A stretch of 64,000 nucleotides of DNA from Cheilinus undulatus (lineage: Eukaryota; Chordata; Actinopteri; Labriformes; Labridae): contig NC_054884.1 in the NCBI RefSeq assembly GCF_018320785.1, positions 16,865,667-16,929,666 of the forward strand, read 5' to 3'. Shown piece by piece: positions 11,949-23,639 of the stretch (its first letter is position 1; the number at the start of each line of letters is the position of its first letter). The notes beneath the pieces were generated by a model. The model made no database searches and was not told where the DNA came from. It saw nothing but the letters and a program-made list of their open reading frames with translations. The position numbers were made by a program, and so were the translations under genes.

Positions 11949-13013
11949 CAGGGGTAGAAAGTAACTAATTGCATTTACTCAAATTACTTAATCAAGACGC
12001 TTTTTTGTTAACTTTTTGAAAACAGTCATTTTACTTCTACACAAGTATATTTTTGGGAAGTATTGTACTTCACTACCAGGTTTCCTACACACTTTTAGCC
12101 ATCATATTTAAGGACTATTAAGACCATTTTAAGATCTGAGCTAAGAGAAATTAGTACAATTTTTTGTGCTGCAAATGGTCAAAAAAAGAAAGGCATGTGA
12201 GATTTTTCAGTAGACTGGACAGAGCTGAATTATCTGGTATAATGCATTGTTAATAGCATGCTAATTGATAAAGAGAGAGAGATTTTTTTTGGTCATAAAC
12301 ACCCAAATTGGATGATTTTCTGGCACATTTGATGTCTCTTTCCTATCAGTATATGGTACAGTAATATTTCATAACATACAAAACAGGCAGATACTCAAAA
12401 AAAAAAAAAAGTCAAATAAATGTAGGTAGAAAAAAAGGTCTGCTTAAGACAAATCAAAGTCAATTAGCTTTCAAAAATTCAAGACCACTCATTACAAAAA
12501 ATAAGACTTATGGCCTTAAATTTGGCCAATTTAATTTTTTTCAAGGATCTGCAGTAACCCTGAATGCATGTTAGAAAGCATCAAGTACCAAAAGAATTAA
12601 GCACATAAAGCCACAATAAAGAGGTCCAAGCTTTCTGCCAGCAACTTGAAACTGGCAAGTAGTTTGTCTTTGAAAACACATAGTCAGTAGCACATTGCCA
12701 GAGAATAATTCCACATTTCCTGCTAAAACAGCTGCTAAATTTTACTTTAGGTTAAGTCACACCTTATAATAACCAGCCTTGTTGGGGATTTAGATATTCT
12801 TGTTGTTATTGCACATTAAGGAAATATCATATTTCCCAGTACAAGCTCTTTGGGTATCAAAAGTTACTACTCAGTACTTAAAGTAAACTTAAAATAACCT
12901 TTTCTTCTTTTACTAGAGTACATTTATGGACCAGAACTTTTACTTTAGTAAATCTTAACAAAAGTAACTGCACTTTACTATAGTACAACAGTCTTGTACT
13001 TCTTCCACCTCCG
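11949..13013. mobile_element. hAT-like non-autonomous element in ZNF646 intron 1
   Basis: The left end is CAGGGGTAGAAAGTAACTAA and the right end, on the other strand, is CGGAGGTGGAAGAAGTAC, a matching imperfect inverted repeat of a kind common in fish genomes. The 8 bp flanks are ATTACAGT (11941-11948) and ATTATAGC (13014-13021), six of eight identical, consistent with an aged hAT target-site duplication. The inner termini are rich in AAGTAC-type motifs. No transposase is encoded. A second repeat (12077-12562) sits inside it. Confidence 0.65.
12077..12562. mobile_element. Second repeat nested inside the hAT-like element
   Basis: The outer bases read CAGGTTTCC at the left and, on the complement of the right end, CAGGGTTACTGCAG. 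The inner sequence resembles that at 6420-6905. This points to a separate CAG...CTG-ended family inserted in the larger element, making the surrounding element older. No target-site duplication can be recognised, so the exact ends are approximate. Confidence 0.5.
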
Positions 13014-13561
13014 ATTATAGCCAGCTTTACAGAAGCACAAACTTGTCTTTGCAACGCATCCATGACAGTTTTGCAGTACAAACTGCGCAGTGTTTAACAC
13101 ATACTTTTTAATGTTTCAGAGATCCGTCAGAATACTTTCAAAATGTTTTTGAAAAGGCAAATAAATTGATAGACTAACTGCGTCACTGGTTTCGTTAATA
13201 GGTGTATAAACCGGCTGGAAAAACATGTTTTGCAACATCTCTGCAGCAGCAGGCTAGCTGCAATAGCTATGTCAATAAACCGGGGACCAACGCCTCTCTG
13301 CAGATTTTTCACCACTACAAGTGGCAATGCTCTCACTCATTACATACAGAAACGATACGAATCTATGAGTCCATAATATGAAATGATGGCATTCTTATGG
13401 GGTTATTATATTCATGTAATGTAGTATAAAATTCAGCGAGCTAGCGTTAGCGCGTCATCAGCTAGCATGATGATGGCTAGCTAAACAAACATTGCACCAA
13501 AACGCCATGAAGTCGTTTAAATGCGGTATTATAACGTCAGCTAATGCGTCAAATTAAATAC

Positions 13562-14160
13562 CTGCGGCAGAACTGATAAACTGCAACTCTTCGATGGTAT
13601 ATTTCCATTCATTAATACAAAAACGTTAATCTTATGTGGAGGGCAGACCCCTTTTTCCAATTGTCTTTTTTTGCCTCCATTCCCATTTCCACATTGCTCT
13701 TGTTGCTAGGAAACAGGAAATGTGCAGCAGAGAAACACCTCCGTCTAAGGCGGAAGTAGATTATTCGGCTATAAGGCTATAACTCAAATGTTATGGCAAA
13801 TTAGGGATTAACGTAGCTAGAAAGAAAATTTTAACGCTGAAAACTAAAATCTTGGAGTTCTGAAAATATATTCTTGAAGCTGACTTCTAGTTTGAACGCG
13901 TTAGTCGCATTACAAATTAGTTAGGTTACATAGCTAGTGTTGACACACTTATTAGCACTGTAAAGTGTCTGCGTTCCAGCTTTGCGCAACTGTCACAGTC
14001 ATAGCAGGTATCTATTAGCGTCATTAGGATAATATTAGGACAATATCTTTCCTCGTACATAGTCAAGCGCTTTCTTTTCGTTTTTATAAAATAATACGCA
14101 TTTCAATGTAGCACACTTGGCTTGCCGAGAGCTTTCGTCATCATGGTCCTAAAGCCGTCC
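13562..14160. promoter_or_regulatory. Shared bidirectional promoter region of ZNF646 and ZNF668
   Basis: Probable non-coding first exons diverge from this interval: on the minus strand one ends at 13562 (GCCGCAG|GTATTT), on the plus strand one ends at 14267 (CACGG|GTAAGA). Between them lie an RFX X-box-like GTTGCTAGGAAAC (13702-13714), an adjacent ETS-type core CAGGAAAT, and a second ETS-type site CGGAAGT (13751-13757). No TATA box is convincing. Housekeeping-type divergent transcription is inferred from the arrangement; start sites are not seen. Confidence 0.5.
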
Positions 14161-14827
14161 CCCCATCCTGCAGCCAGTCAACAGCAACCTCCGTGCTCTC
14201 AGTAAAGGCAGCCGATCCGAGCACCAAGACGTATTTCCTGACCGCAGGTTTTAATGTTCTAACACGGGTAAGAAATACATTTTTTCCTCTCATGCACATG
14301 AAATGTAATACCATTTTTGCTATCCAAGTCCATCATACAGCTTTCACGATGATGATGACACTGTTGAGCGAATTGGTGCAGCCGGTCCTAAAGCCAGCCA
14401 TTTTGAGTTAGTAAAATGTTTAGCAAGAGAGCTAGCGAGAATTACTGCGCACAAGTCTTCCCCCTCTTGTCAGTACCATCACACCGAGTCGTGATCTGTG
14501 ATCCTGGGGTGTGCTCACGCCCATGTCAGTCATTTTTAACGACAATTTCTGTCTTTACATCGCCAACTTCCTCTGTCATGAAAGCAGTTAGCTTATTGTC
14601 CCAGAGGTCCTAATGCCAGCCATTTTGTGATTTAATGCACACCCACATATTTCTGTAATTATTAGACAGATATTTCCTGTGGTTCGTCATCAAACGCAGT
14701 CACTGACGATCTTCTCTCCTTAATCATATCTGTCCCACTAAGGCTGATTCCTTCAGTCGCCTTGTGCTGCTTATAAACAGTATATTTTTTTTTACATAAT
14801 GACTACAACTGTCTCATTTCTTTGCAG
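14160..14827 (+). other. znf668: ZNF668 5' UTR exon end and first intron
   Basis: A good donor, CACGG|GTAAGAA, stands at 14267/14268, and the matching acceptor TTTCTTTGCAG ends at 14827, eight bases before the ATG. The intervening 560 bp has no supported feature. The start of the 5' exon is unknown, probably within 14100-14200. Confidence 0.55.
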
Positions 14828-14835
14828 ATTAAAAG

Positions 14836-16809
14836 ATGGCCTCTCCTCAACCTGGCAGTCCACCTCTTGCAGAGCAGTACACCCCTATTGATCAGGATGA
14901 AGAGAGCCAACAAGAGGAAGAGCTAGTGAAAGATCAGCCTGCAAAAAAACGTGGCAGAGGCAGGCCTCCAAAAGCCAAGCCTTCCTTCAAATGTTCTGCG
15001 TGTTCAGAGACTTACAGGAGTATGTCAGCTCTGCGCAGCCACAAGTTTTTAGCACACACAAAGGACCGCCAACAGCAGCAGCAGCACTCATGTTCACAGT
15101 GTGCCAAAACATTCTCCAGCAAGGCTCAATTGTCAAAGCATGAGCGCACTCACTCAGCCCAGCGTCCTTTTCAGTGTCCTGACTGTCACAAGGCTTACAA
15201 GACACCCACAGAACTGCGCAATCATAGCCGCTCTCACACAGGCGAGAAACCCTTTGTATGCACCGAGTGTGGGAAGGCCTTCATGCAAGCAATATGCCTG
15301 AGGATACATATGACACAACACAGTGGTGAGCGTCCTTACTCATGCCGTCAGTGCTCTAAAAGTTATCCCACCCTGTCAAAACTGAAGGTGCACATGCGTT
15401 CTCACACGGGAGAAAAGCCGTACTTCTGCGCTGAGTGCGGTAAGAGCTTCGCCGATCCTTCCGTGTTCCGAAAACACAGGAGAAATCACCAGGGACATCG
15501 CCCGTATGCTTGTGACAAATGTGGGAAAACATACACAGAGCTGAAGGATCTGAAAAACCACGAGCGCTCCCACACTGGAGAGAAACCCTACCTATGCTCC
15601 GACTGTGGCAAAGCCTTTTCTCGTTCCTCCTCCCTTGCCTGCCATCAGCGCATTCACTCCCAGAATAAACCTTATCAGTGTGAGCAGTGTGGCAAAGGCT
15701 TCACCCAGCTGTCCTCCTACCAATCTCACCTCCGCACGCACTCCGGAGAGAAGCCGTTCCTCTGCCCGCAGTGTGGTAAAATGTTCTCAGATCCCTCAAG
15801 CTTTCGCCGCCACCAGCGAGCCCACCAGGGCTTCAAGCCCTACCCCTGTGATAAGTGCTCCAAAAGGTTCAGACAGCCGGCTGATCTGGCTGTGCATGAG
15901 CGTGTTCACTCCGGGGAGCGTCCATACAAATGCCAGAGCTGCGACAAGGCCTTTGTAGCATCCTGGGATCTCCGACGCCACATGCTCGTCCACACTGGTC
16001 TCAGGCCTTTTTCATGCACAGAGTGTGACAAGTCATTTGCAGAGCGCTCCAGCCTCAACAAACACCGGCGTGTTCACTCTGGAGAGAGGCCCTTTAAATG
16101 TGAGGAGTGTTTGAAGTCATTTGTGGTGTCCTCTAGCCTGCGTAAACACGAGAGGACTCACCTCGCTGAGCATTCTGAGCAGCAGCAACAACAACAGGAA
16201 ACAGAGACAGGATCAGCTTCAGGCTTCACTGCCCACACGACTCTGCCTCAGTTCTCCTGCTCTCACTGTGATGCCACGTTCGGAAGCTGGGATGAAGTCC
16301 AGGCACATGAAAATCTTCACTCCATTGACTCCACTCCTCCGACTGTTACCAAAATCATTCCCCTGGGCTTGCATGTCTGCGAGACCTGCCAGGCAGAGTT
16401 CACACAGTTGGCAGAGCTGCAGGAGCATGAGAAGCAGCATCCCAAGCCGAGGCCTCATGTCTGTAGCGACTGCAGCAAAGGCTTTCTCAACAAATCGGGG
16501 CTGAGGAAACATCAGAAGATCCACTCGGCCGACAAACCCCACAGCTGCCCCCACTGTGGCAAAGCCTTTCTGTTTGCAGCCTACCTTCGCAAGCACTTAC
16601 GGACTCATGCAGACGCTACATCAGCAGCCACACATCTTAGTGACTTGAACATTATTCACACTGACCCGCTGCCCTCTCCTCAACCTCCCAGTGAGGTTTC
16701 CCCCTCCACTGTTGAGCCAAGCACGATCTCCCTGACAGTCCCAGTCACTGTACCTGTGACAGCTTTTCAAACTCTGCCGGAGTACTTAGTCAAAGAGGAG
16801 GGACTTTAA
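14836..16809 (+). CDS. znf668: Zinc finger protein 668 orthologue
   Basis: A 657-residue nuclear C2H2 protein on one coding exon. In mammals ZNF668 is linked to DNA repair and p53 stability; that role is family knowledge, not visible here. The N-terminus is acidic ([10 protein letters not shown]), followed by an AT-hook-like [10 protein letters not shown] at residues 37-46. I count 18 fingers: 1-14 form a long, mainly TGEKP-linked array from about residue 51 to 440; fingers 15-18 follow after a Gln-rich spacer. Runs shared with human ZNF668 as I recall it include [35 protein letters not shown] and [15 protein letters not shown]. The C-terminus is Pro/Ser/Thr-rich and ends EYLVKEEGL. The start is the first ATG after the acceptor. 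It lies head to head with ZNF646. Confidence 0.93.
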   Translation: MASPQPGSPPLAEQYTPIDQDEESQQEEELVKDQPAKKRGRGRPPKAKPSFKCSACSETYRSMSALRSHKFLAHTKDRQQQQQHSCSQCAKTFSSKAQLSKHERTHSAQRPFQCPDCHKAYKTPTELRNHSRSHTGEKPFVCTECGKAFMQAICLRIHMTQHSGERPYSCRQCSKSYPTLSKLKVHMRSHTGEKPYFCAECGKSFADPSVFRKHRRNHQGHRPYACDKCGKTYTELKDLKNHERSHTGEKPYLCSDCGKAFSRSSSLACHQRIHSQNKPYQCEQCGKGFTQLSSYQSHLRTHSGEKPFLCPQCGKMFSDPSSFRRHQRAHQGFKPYPCDKCSKRFRQPADLAVHERVHSGERPYKCQSCDKAFVASWDLRRHMLVHTGLRPFSCTECDKSFAERSSLNKHRRVHSGERPFKCEECLKSFVVSSSLRKHERTHLAEHSEQQQQQQETETGSASGFTAHTTLPQFSCSHCDATFGSWDEVQAHENLHSIDSTPPTVTKIIPLGLHVCETCQAEFTQLAELQEHEKQHPKPRPHVCSDCSKGFLNKSGLRKHQKIHSADKPHSCPHCGKAFLFAAYLRKHLRTHADATSAATHLSDLNIIHTDPLPSPQPPSEVSPSTVEPSTISLTVPVTVPVTAFQTLPEYLVKEEGL

Positions 16810-17330
16810 GTTTTTATTTTCCTTTATAGATTTTTAACTGCACAGATATTCTGCCAAGGCCTTAAACCTTTTTAGAGGCTGGGTCTGATTTTATGTTTTT
16901 TTTTTCAAGCAAACGTCCTTCAAATTAAGTTGTCTTTATGTAAATTGTCAGGGCTCAGTCACTCTTCTACATCTCCATGTATCTTACAAAAATGTTAGAC
17001 ATATTGATCAAATTTTATATTCTGTACTATAAGCATCATTCTGTGAACTTGTCGAGTGTTGCAATCTTCATAAAATGTGGTCAACATTTATGCACCTATC
17101 TTATCTCAGTAATGTTTTTTTTTAGCTAATTTTTAATTGTATTTTTATTTGCAGCTTCTTTTAAATCAACATTCAATGAAGTTACATTTTGATGGAACTA
17201 AAACATTTGTATCTGTTATATTGTGCATAAGTATTACCTACTGATAATAAAAAAATGGGTCAAAGTCACATTCTAAGGTATTTAATCTGGCGGATCGACT
17301 TTTGATACACAATAAATGTGTGTAATGTTT
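16810..17330 (+). terminator. znf668: ZNF668 3' UTR and poly(A) signals
   Basis: AT-rich sequence after the stop codon at 16807-16809. Poly(A) signals AATAAA occur at 17246-17251 and 17311-17316, the latter followed by a TGTGTG stretch suited to a downstream element. A 3' UTR of about 450-520 bases is inferred. Confidence 0.6.
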
Positions 17331-17339
17331 AAAAATGTC

Positions 17340-20300
17340 TTTCTGTTTTGTTACAGATTGCGTATGTTAACGAGTCTTTGGTGTAGTGAGATGCAAACCG
17401 CTGCTAATGTAAAGGGAGGCAATGTCAGCACAACATGATGTGACAAACAGCTACACATATTTTGATGACATTTGTTTCACCCATAAAGGCTGAAAGTGAC
17501 AGTGAGAGAGACAGAAATCCAACGGCTGCAGCTCTAAGAGGTGAGTTTTCGAATTTGCTACACCCTCACTAACATTAGTCTTCAGGTGCAATAAAACACG
17601 TGAGGCACAGGAGTGCAGTATGATGTTCGTATATACCCAATTTCTGTGTCCTATCCAGAACAAGGACAGATGCATGAAGAACACCACTGATGGCACGCTT
17701 TTGGATACAAACAGTGGCTGAAATTATTTTAGTCGCGTACAGCTCTTAAGTAAAAGGTTGAGCCTAGTTTATGCATTAACTATTTCACATACAGAGGAAA
17801 AGTGCTTAGTGAGTGTGCCTTCTAATAACAATGGCATACTGGTAAACATAAGTTGATCCTGATGCAGTGAAAAAAATTAAAACTTTAAGGCAATAGCCAC
17901 ATTGATCCATCATAAAAATATATACAGATTGCTGGCTAGTACGTCAGGTTTGACATGAGGTTTATTTTTCTATTAATGGACACTACAAACAGGGAAAACC
18001 TGCTACCTCAAACGTGCCCAGCTTTAGTCACTTGTTACATTGTTATTGAATTTACACGTTTTATTAAATTCTGTTTCACCTTTTTGAAATCTGAAATTCT
18101 TTCTTATGTGTCTTCATTCTATTTTCATTGCAGTCAGTAGAGTGTTCCTCTGTTTCTGTGTAAAAGTCAGGTTAAATTTCCTCTGTGTTTCAAACAGGCT
18201 GTATAAACACAGCTGCCTTGCCCTGCAGTCTTACAAAATGGATCAAAATTAGCCCCACCTCAACTAACAGTAAAAACTGGGTGAAAGTATAATAGCATAA
18301 GGTTCCTAGATACTTTGAACATTTTAGGAAAACTAACAGATTATAATTTTCTAACTGTTACTAGGTGCCATTAAAAGTGGTAATATTTCAACATTTAAGT
18401 GCTTTTTATGGATGTAGATTATTTTGTTCAACCCAGTAATAAGAGTCAGCTCTGGCTCTCTTAGATGGCTTTCTATTTATTCTGGTCCATTTTGACTTGT
18501 ATTAACTCAGTCCGATTTTGCCATGTGTGACTGATGTGTGCACATATTTTACTCAAATTGTGCTTGATCTTTTTAGATGTATGAAAATCTCAGGGGTATC
18601 AGTGCTGATACCAAGTTGAAGTACTCGTACTGATAAAACATTGCAGATACTGTACTCTGCATCATTTCAAAGAATAATGTTAGCCTCTCATTATGTGAGT
18701 GTGCTGGAGCCATGTCTGCAGTTTATTGATGAAAAAAATGTAGAGGAGAATAACAACTATGGTATGCACTAATAAGTGGTCATGAGGACAAACTTTCAAA
18801 ATAATTTCAAGAACAGTTATGGTATTATGAAGTACTTATAAATTATTTGTACTCAGTATTCAAATGTAACTACTTGTACTTGGTCTGCAAAAATGTGGTA
18901 CTGGTGCATCCCTGATAATTGTATTAAATGTCCTGTCTCCACAAAATCTGATGAAATCTGCCCACTGGCTTGTCAGTATGACCCTGATATAAAGCATTAA
19001 TGTTACACCATCAAGCATGAGTCCTAAGTGTGGGTGTATCTGTCAGGGGCTTGTGGAAAAATTGTTATTGTTTATTAGATGTAAAGATTATCTTTGGTGT
19101 GATTAAGTGAGTGTTTTTGATCAGAAAAAAAGTAATTGCTGGCCAGTACTGGGCATATGGGATATAGGCAGCCCTCTAGGGCCATGCTGAAGGGGGACCT
19201 ACATGAGCGCTGAACATGTTAAATGAAGCACCAACGTAAAAGATTGTCAACTGCTGAGATTCGTGCTCTAACCTCTGCACTCCTCGGTCCAGCCTCTCTC
19301 TTCACACTGGTGATGCATCCTTCATGAACAAGCTAGTTTATAGAGCCAGCTCTTACATGAATGACAAGATCTTATCATTTTTAAAAAATGTGTGTATATT
19401 TTTTGTATGTCTCTGTCATGTGATTGATGCAGATGTTTTTTTTTCTCCACACTGCTCTACCACAGGCATGCCACACATAATAGTCACACTTGATAATGTA
19501 ACATTCATGTTTTATATCAGGTGTGTCAGCAAGCCATCTGACCAGCAAGGTGTTTTGGGGAGACAGTATATTTAAACAACAAAACCCCACAATATTTTCA
19601 CTTATTGCAAAAATTAAACATGATTGGAATAAAATACCAACACAAATTTCAATCATATGTTATGACATTGCTAAAAAATTATCCAAATAAAGAACTGTTT
19701 GAGAGCTGAAAGAGCCAACTCTTCTTGCTGAGCCGAGCCAAATGACCCAGATCACCAAAAAGAGCTTTAATTCCCGTCCCCATCATTACCCCGCTTATGT
19801 GCAACTGCCCTTGTTTCAAACAGATGAAATGGTTTTTCAAAACAAAATGCAGTTTTAGACAGTGTTTAAAAAAATAAAACTGACTGAACAGCTACAAGTG
19901 TCAATGAAGAATGCAAACACTGCTACATTTTGTGAAACTGGTGGTATAATGGATGAAGACATAGCCAGATAGTAATATCAGAGGTTGCAGGTTTGAGACC
20001 CAGCTTTAATATGCCTTTTAATAATGCCTTAATAGGCCCAATGACTTCTTTATATATTTGCACTTTGTAGTTACCTGAAATCGTCCTCACTGAAATCATT
20101 TTTCAACATTTTACTGTGCAGCAGAGGAAAAATGTTTTACTACAAAACAAAAAAGAAAAAGAAAAAAACCCTATGCTAATATTAGTGAGTAAACTTCATT
20201 AACTCTCTCTGAGGTGATGATGAAGTGCCGGGCTTGGGGGGCACTAAATAGAAATCTTGCCAAAATCGCTAGTGCTGACCCTGGCTGTGTGAGGTTATAC

Positions 20301-21430
20301 CCCATATGCAGATGCCCAGTCACCCATTCAGATATGACCTGTGGCTTTCTCATCCGTTTCTTCTGACTCTATGCCATGTCCTATCAAATTAGGGGCAAAA
20401 AAGGCAATAGAAAATAGAAAAGAATATAAATCTGATTTCTTTGCCCATGTCTCCACAGGCTGTTGGTAAATTTTCCTTTCTGTAACATAGACGGACATTC
20501 CATATAATTTAGATATACAATATTTAATTTTTATTGTACATTTTGGAGAAAATGGAAGACTTTGGAGCCAAAATCTTGATTAAATTCTGCTTCATCCTTG
20601 TTTAGTATTTGGTTATTTGTCCGTTTTTCTTTATACATTTCAAAACTAACATGGAAAAAGTTTGAAACTTTCTGAAGAAGTTCTTGAAACTTGATGAAGA
20701 GATGCACCATCATCTGTTTTCACAATTTGGTGTAAATTGGCCCAGTTTTCCCCCATGTTACAGTCAGCTGGTTCCACTTCAGATTCAAACAGACTGAAGC
20801 TATTTAACCCTTAAAAGTCCACATCTATTTTGCCATTTTGTTAATACTTTTCTTTTGACAACATAAACCACTGAGAAAATGCAAACAATCCTCATGTTTT
20901 GTATCATTTTTTTCTGCACATCCTGAACTTTATGAAATGAAACTTTTTTAAAAGTTTAACTTACTGTATAACTTACTGTATTAGATTTCCGACAAAAAAA
21001 ACACAAACCCCTCCCAAAAATAGATTTTTAAACCTTTCTATTTTTAACAATATATCATCATTTTTGTAAAGAAATCACACAATGCTGAAATTTAAAAAAA
21101 TTACCAGTTTCAGTGCCTTTACAGTATGGTCCACTGTGCCCTATTTGTAAAATCAATTTTTAATATCAAATTAAATGATCCTATTTCCTGTTTTACTTGG
21201 CCTATTGACATAAAGCAAACACTGAAAGAAAGCTTAAAAAAACATGATTTCTACACTAAATGATTGTATTGCAAAATGAGGCTTTGTTTTCATGCTGTCC
21301 TGTGACAAAAATAGCACATGATGAAGTGCTGGCGTGATCATGGACCCCTAGGTGTTAAAGCTGCCACCCTGTATTCAATTTTCTGAAACCGTGTCTGATT
21401 ATTTTTAATCGATGTAATGTATTTAAACAG
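17340..21430. other. Intergenic region between ZNF668 and the connexin-like gene
   Basis: No exon can be supported on either strand. It contains a repeat at 18591-18914 (listed separately), a worn repeat with inverted ends around 19340-19760 (AGAGCCAGCTCTT near 19345; AGAGCCAACTCTT near 19720), and a possible tRNA-derived SINE relic around 19935-20015, where GCAGGTTTGAGACCC resembles a B box. The rest is AT-rich with no recognisable structure. Confidence 0.4.
18591..18914. repeat. Short hAT-type MITE-like repeat
   Basis: The left end is CAGGGGTATCAGTGCTGATACC and the right end is GGTACTGGTGCATCCCTG, so the termini are CAGGG...CCCTG and the inner ends are inverted around GGTAC/GTACC-like motifs. 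The length is 324 bp with no coding capacity. Flanking 8-mers do not match, so the boundaries or the class may be wrong. Confidence 0.45.
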
Positions 21431-21463
21431 ATGAAGTCACATTTACTTTCTTCCACACTCTAA
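21431..21463 (+). other. Possible upstream ORF before the connexin-like gene
   Basis: A 10-codon frame, ATG through TAA (MKSHLLSSTL), ends 29 bases before the main ATG. It follows a possible splice acceptor TTTAAACAG. If it is in the mature transcript it could dampen translation, but the transcript start is unknown. Confidence 0.25.
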
Positions 21464-21492
21464 AGATTCACAGATAAAAGCCAGGAGTGACG

Positions 21493-22200
21493 ATGGCTGC
21501 CATAGTAACAGGCCTGATCCCCATCCTGCGCACAGCAGTTGATGCCACCACCACCTACAAGTGTCGCTCGCTGTGGTTTGGCTTCCTGAGCATCCGCCTG
21601 GTGATTCTTTTCCTTGCCGAGCTTCCTTTCACCAAACTGGACGCTGACTTCACCTGCAACGGCACCAGAGACAGCATCTGTACCCGAGCCTGCTTTAACA
21701 GACACTTTCACAAACCCATGATGGTGGCATGGAACTTCATCTTCGTGCTGGTTGTCATCTCTGTGCTGCTCATGGAGCTGTTCACCTCCCACCTGCGCTC
21801 CCTGGCCCAGAAGAGGAGGGATAAGGCAGAGGAGGAGGAGATGAATGCTCAGGGGAAGGAGGAGGCCCCGGATGTGTCCGAAGACCCAAGGGGTAGGACG
21901 GTGATCAACCTTCACAGAGACAGAGGAACGGTGGGCTTCTACCTGCTCAGCATCATCCTGAGAATCCTGGTAGAAACCTGGTTTGTTTGCGTTCTGCTCT
22001 CCTGGAACCTCCCGGCTCTGAGCGATGATCAGTTCAACTGTTCCACAACCATCTGCTCACAGTTACATGTTTGTGTTGTTAGGGCAGCACCAGAGAAACG
22101 CATGTCTATTTACGCCTTGGCTTCCATCTCTGGCATGATTATTGTTGTTTCAGTCTTGTTTTGTATGTACTCCATTGCTCATTACCTCTTCAACGTTTAA
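21493..22200 (+). CDS. Divergent connexin-family (gap junction-like) protein
   Basis: 235 aa, one exon, four predicted membrane segments at about residues 27-46, 76-98, 146-170 and 204-233. The extracellular loops carry three cysteines each: loop 1 C55-x7-C63-x3-C67, loop 2 C183-x4-C188-x5-C194. Loop 2 has the exact connexin spacing and is followed by VVRAAPEKRM, like the connexin SRPTEK block. Loop 1 is one residue longer than the usual C-x6-C-x3-C. The cytoplasmic loop is charged (residues 99-145); the C-terminal tail is only a few residues. Odd points: the N-terminus lacks the usual GxW/FL start, and sequons N56-G-T and N182-C-S sit in the two loops. The start is the ATG at 21493, since the in-frame codon at 21487 is GTG. 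It could form gap junctions or only hemichannels. I cannot assign a connexin subfamily; it is not the GJE1 type, which lacks the full cysteine set. Confidence 0.72.
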   Translation: MAAIVTGLIPILRTAVDATTTYKCRSLWFGFLSIRLVILFLAELPFTKLDADFTCNGTRDSICTRACFNRHFHKPMMVAWNFIFVLVVISVLLMELFTSHLRSLAQKRRDKAEEEEMNAQGKEEAPDVSEDPRGRTVINLHRDRGTVGFYLLSIILRILVETWFVCVLLSWNLPALSDDQFNCSTTICSQLHVCVVRAAPEKRMSIYALASISGMIIVVSVLFCMYSIAHYLFNV

Positions 22201-22589
22201 ATATTTACACTTAGCTTGTTTCCTTTACGATACTCTGATTAGGTATGTAAGTCATTTATATCGCTTTTGTTTAAATTTCTCAGTCTTGTGAGCAAAACGA
22301 AATGTATCCTTCTTATAAATGTGTCGTTCTTTGTTGACTGATGAACGCCCTGAGCAGACATACACCCATGCATTTAAGTTCACCCCATTGTCCCATTAAG
22401 TAATTTCTGTTTGTTTCCTTAAGATCTGGACTATTTTTATCTTGTCACAGCACTGATGATCCTGTGATAACAAGTTAATTTTTTTTAGGTCTTGGGAAGT
22501 TGATTGAAGCTGACTTTTCTCAAGAAAATTAACTAGTTTCCCCTTGAAAGCAAGTTAATGTCTCAAGAACTCACAAAAACCCGACCACC

Positions 22590-23385
22590 TGGCAGTTATA
22601 TATCTCCACAATGTATGTAATTGCTGAAAGTAGAGTGATGGTCAAAGAAGGACTGGCTGGGTTTGGCCTCGACTCTTTACCTCCAAAATATATTCAGTTT
22701 CTCCTTAGAGTAGAGCGGACATTTGTGCAAAGTTTGTGGCAAATATTTTACAGGCAAATCTTCATCAAAGGGACAACTAGACTTGATTGAGGTTCTTGAA
22801 GACATTTCACCTATACACCAGGAGGAGTTCTGAAGAACTTAAGAAGACCATTGGGGTCCCCAAGAACCTCAAACAAGTCCAGTTGCCCCCTTGACGAAGA
22901 TTTGGATAACCATAACCTGGATGAATGAGAACCTAATGGACAAACACCTTACAGCATTCTTGAGATTTCACTTTCAAATACAAGGGGAGAACATGAAGCC
23001 AAATGATCCTGACCTTTGAGCCTCAACATCCAAAACTGAATCAGTTTATCCTTTAGTCAAAGTGGATATTTTTGGATAACTTGAAGACAATCCCTTAAAG
23101 TATTCTTGAGATACTGAATTTACAAGCAAGGGATGAACTTAAGACCCAAAGACACCGACCTTTGACCTATAACCTCCAAAACTGAACCAGTCTATCTTGA
23201 GTCACGGTGGATATTTGTAAAAGGTTTGAATAAAATCACTCAGTTTTCTTGAGACATTAATTTCAAACCAGCGGATGAGCATGAGGACATAAAACCTTAA
23301 CTCTTGACTTTTGACCTCTAAAATTTTATCATGTCATTCCTAGTCAGAGTGGACCTGTGTGCAAAATTTGAAGAAATGGTTAATG
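22590..23385 (+). repeat. Tandem repeat, about 145-bp unit, four degenerate copies
   Basis: Four successive blocks share the same order of phrases: GGATGAxCATGAxG or similar, TGACCTTTGACCT, CCAAAACTGAA-CAGT-TATC, AGTCAxxGTGGA-AT-TTTG and TTCTTGAGA. They begin near 22627, 22960, 23111 and 23256. The 3' end of the same family recurs at 23905-24085, ending in the typical AAACATAAAGCC...GGAGGCATTAAA. No coding capacity. A palindromic insert (22756-22903) splits the first unit from the second. Confidence 0.6.
22756..22903. repeat. Palindromic (hairpin-like) insertion
   Basis: The left arm AAATCTTCATCAAAGGGACA, through GACTTGATTGAGGTTCTTG, is nearly the reverse complement of the right arm CAAGAACCTCAAACAAGTCC through TTGACGAAGATTT. 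The arms are about 45-50 bp with a central spacer of about 50 bp. It interrupts the tandem array. It looks like a small foldback MITE common in fish. Confidence 0.6.
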
Positions 23386-23615
23386 GAATTGAGCTTGTAT
23401 AGCACTTTCTAGTTGTCTGACTACTGACTACACAGCAGGTCACACCTACCAATTCACACCCTCTCACTTCACATTCATACACCGATGGCAGAGCTAATCC
23501 AAATTAGCAAATGAGGGTTAAGTGTCATGCCCATGGACACACTGACATGCGACTGCAGCAGCTGGGGTTCAAAACTTCATTGCAGAACGACTAACTCTAC
23601 CTAAAGAGCCAGTTG
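23385..23615 (-). mobile_element. tRNA-derived SINE remnant, reverse orientation
   Basis: On the minus strand the head reads CTCTTTAGGTAGAGTTAGTCG (A-box region) with a worn B-box (GTTTTGAACCCC). The body has the CATGGGCATGACACT and GTGTATGAATGTGAAGTG phrases and ends AGTGCTATACAAGCTCAATTCC, the typical end of a widespread teleost SINE. A shorter, internally deleted copy in the other orientation lies at 51105-51240. Confidence 0.65.
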
Positions 23616-23639
23616 CTCCTCTTAGAAAAAAATACCCTC

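Noticed and set aside
21487-21492. Alternative start two codons upstream for the connexin-like protein
   Set aside because: The upstream codon is GTG; the first in-frame ATG at 21493 is the ordinary eukaryotic start.
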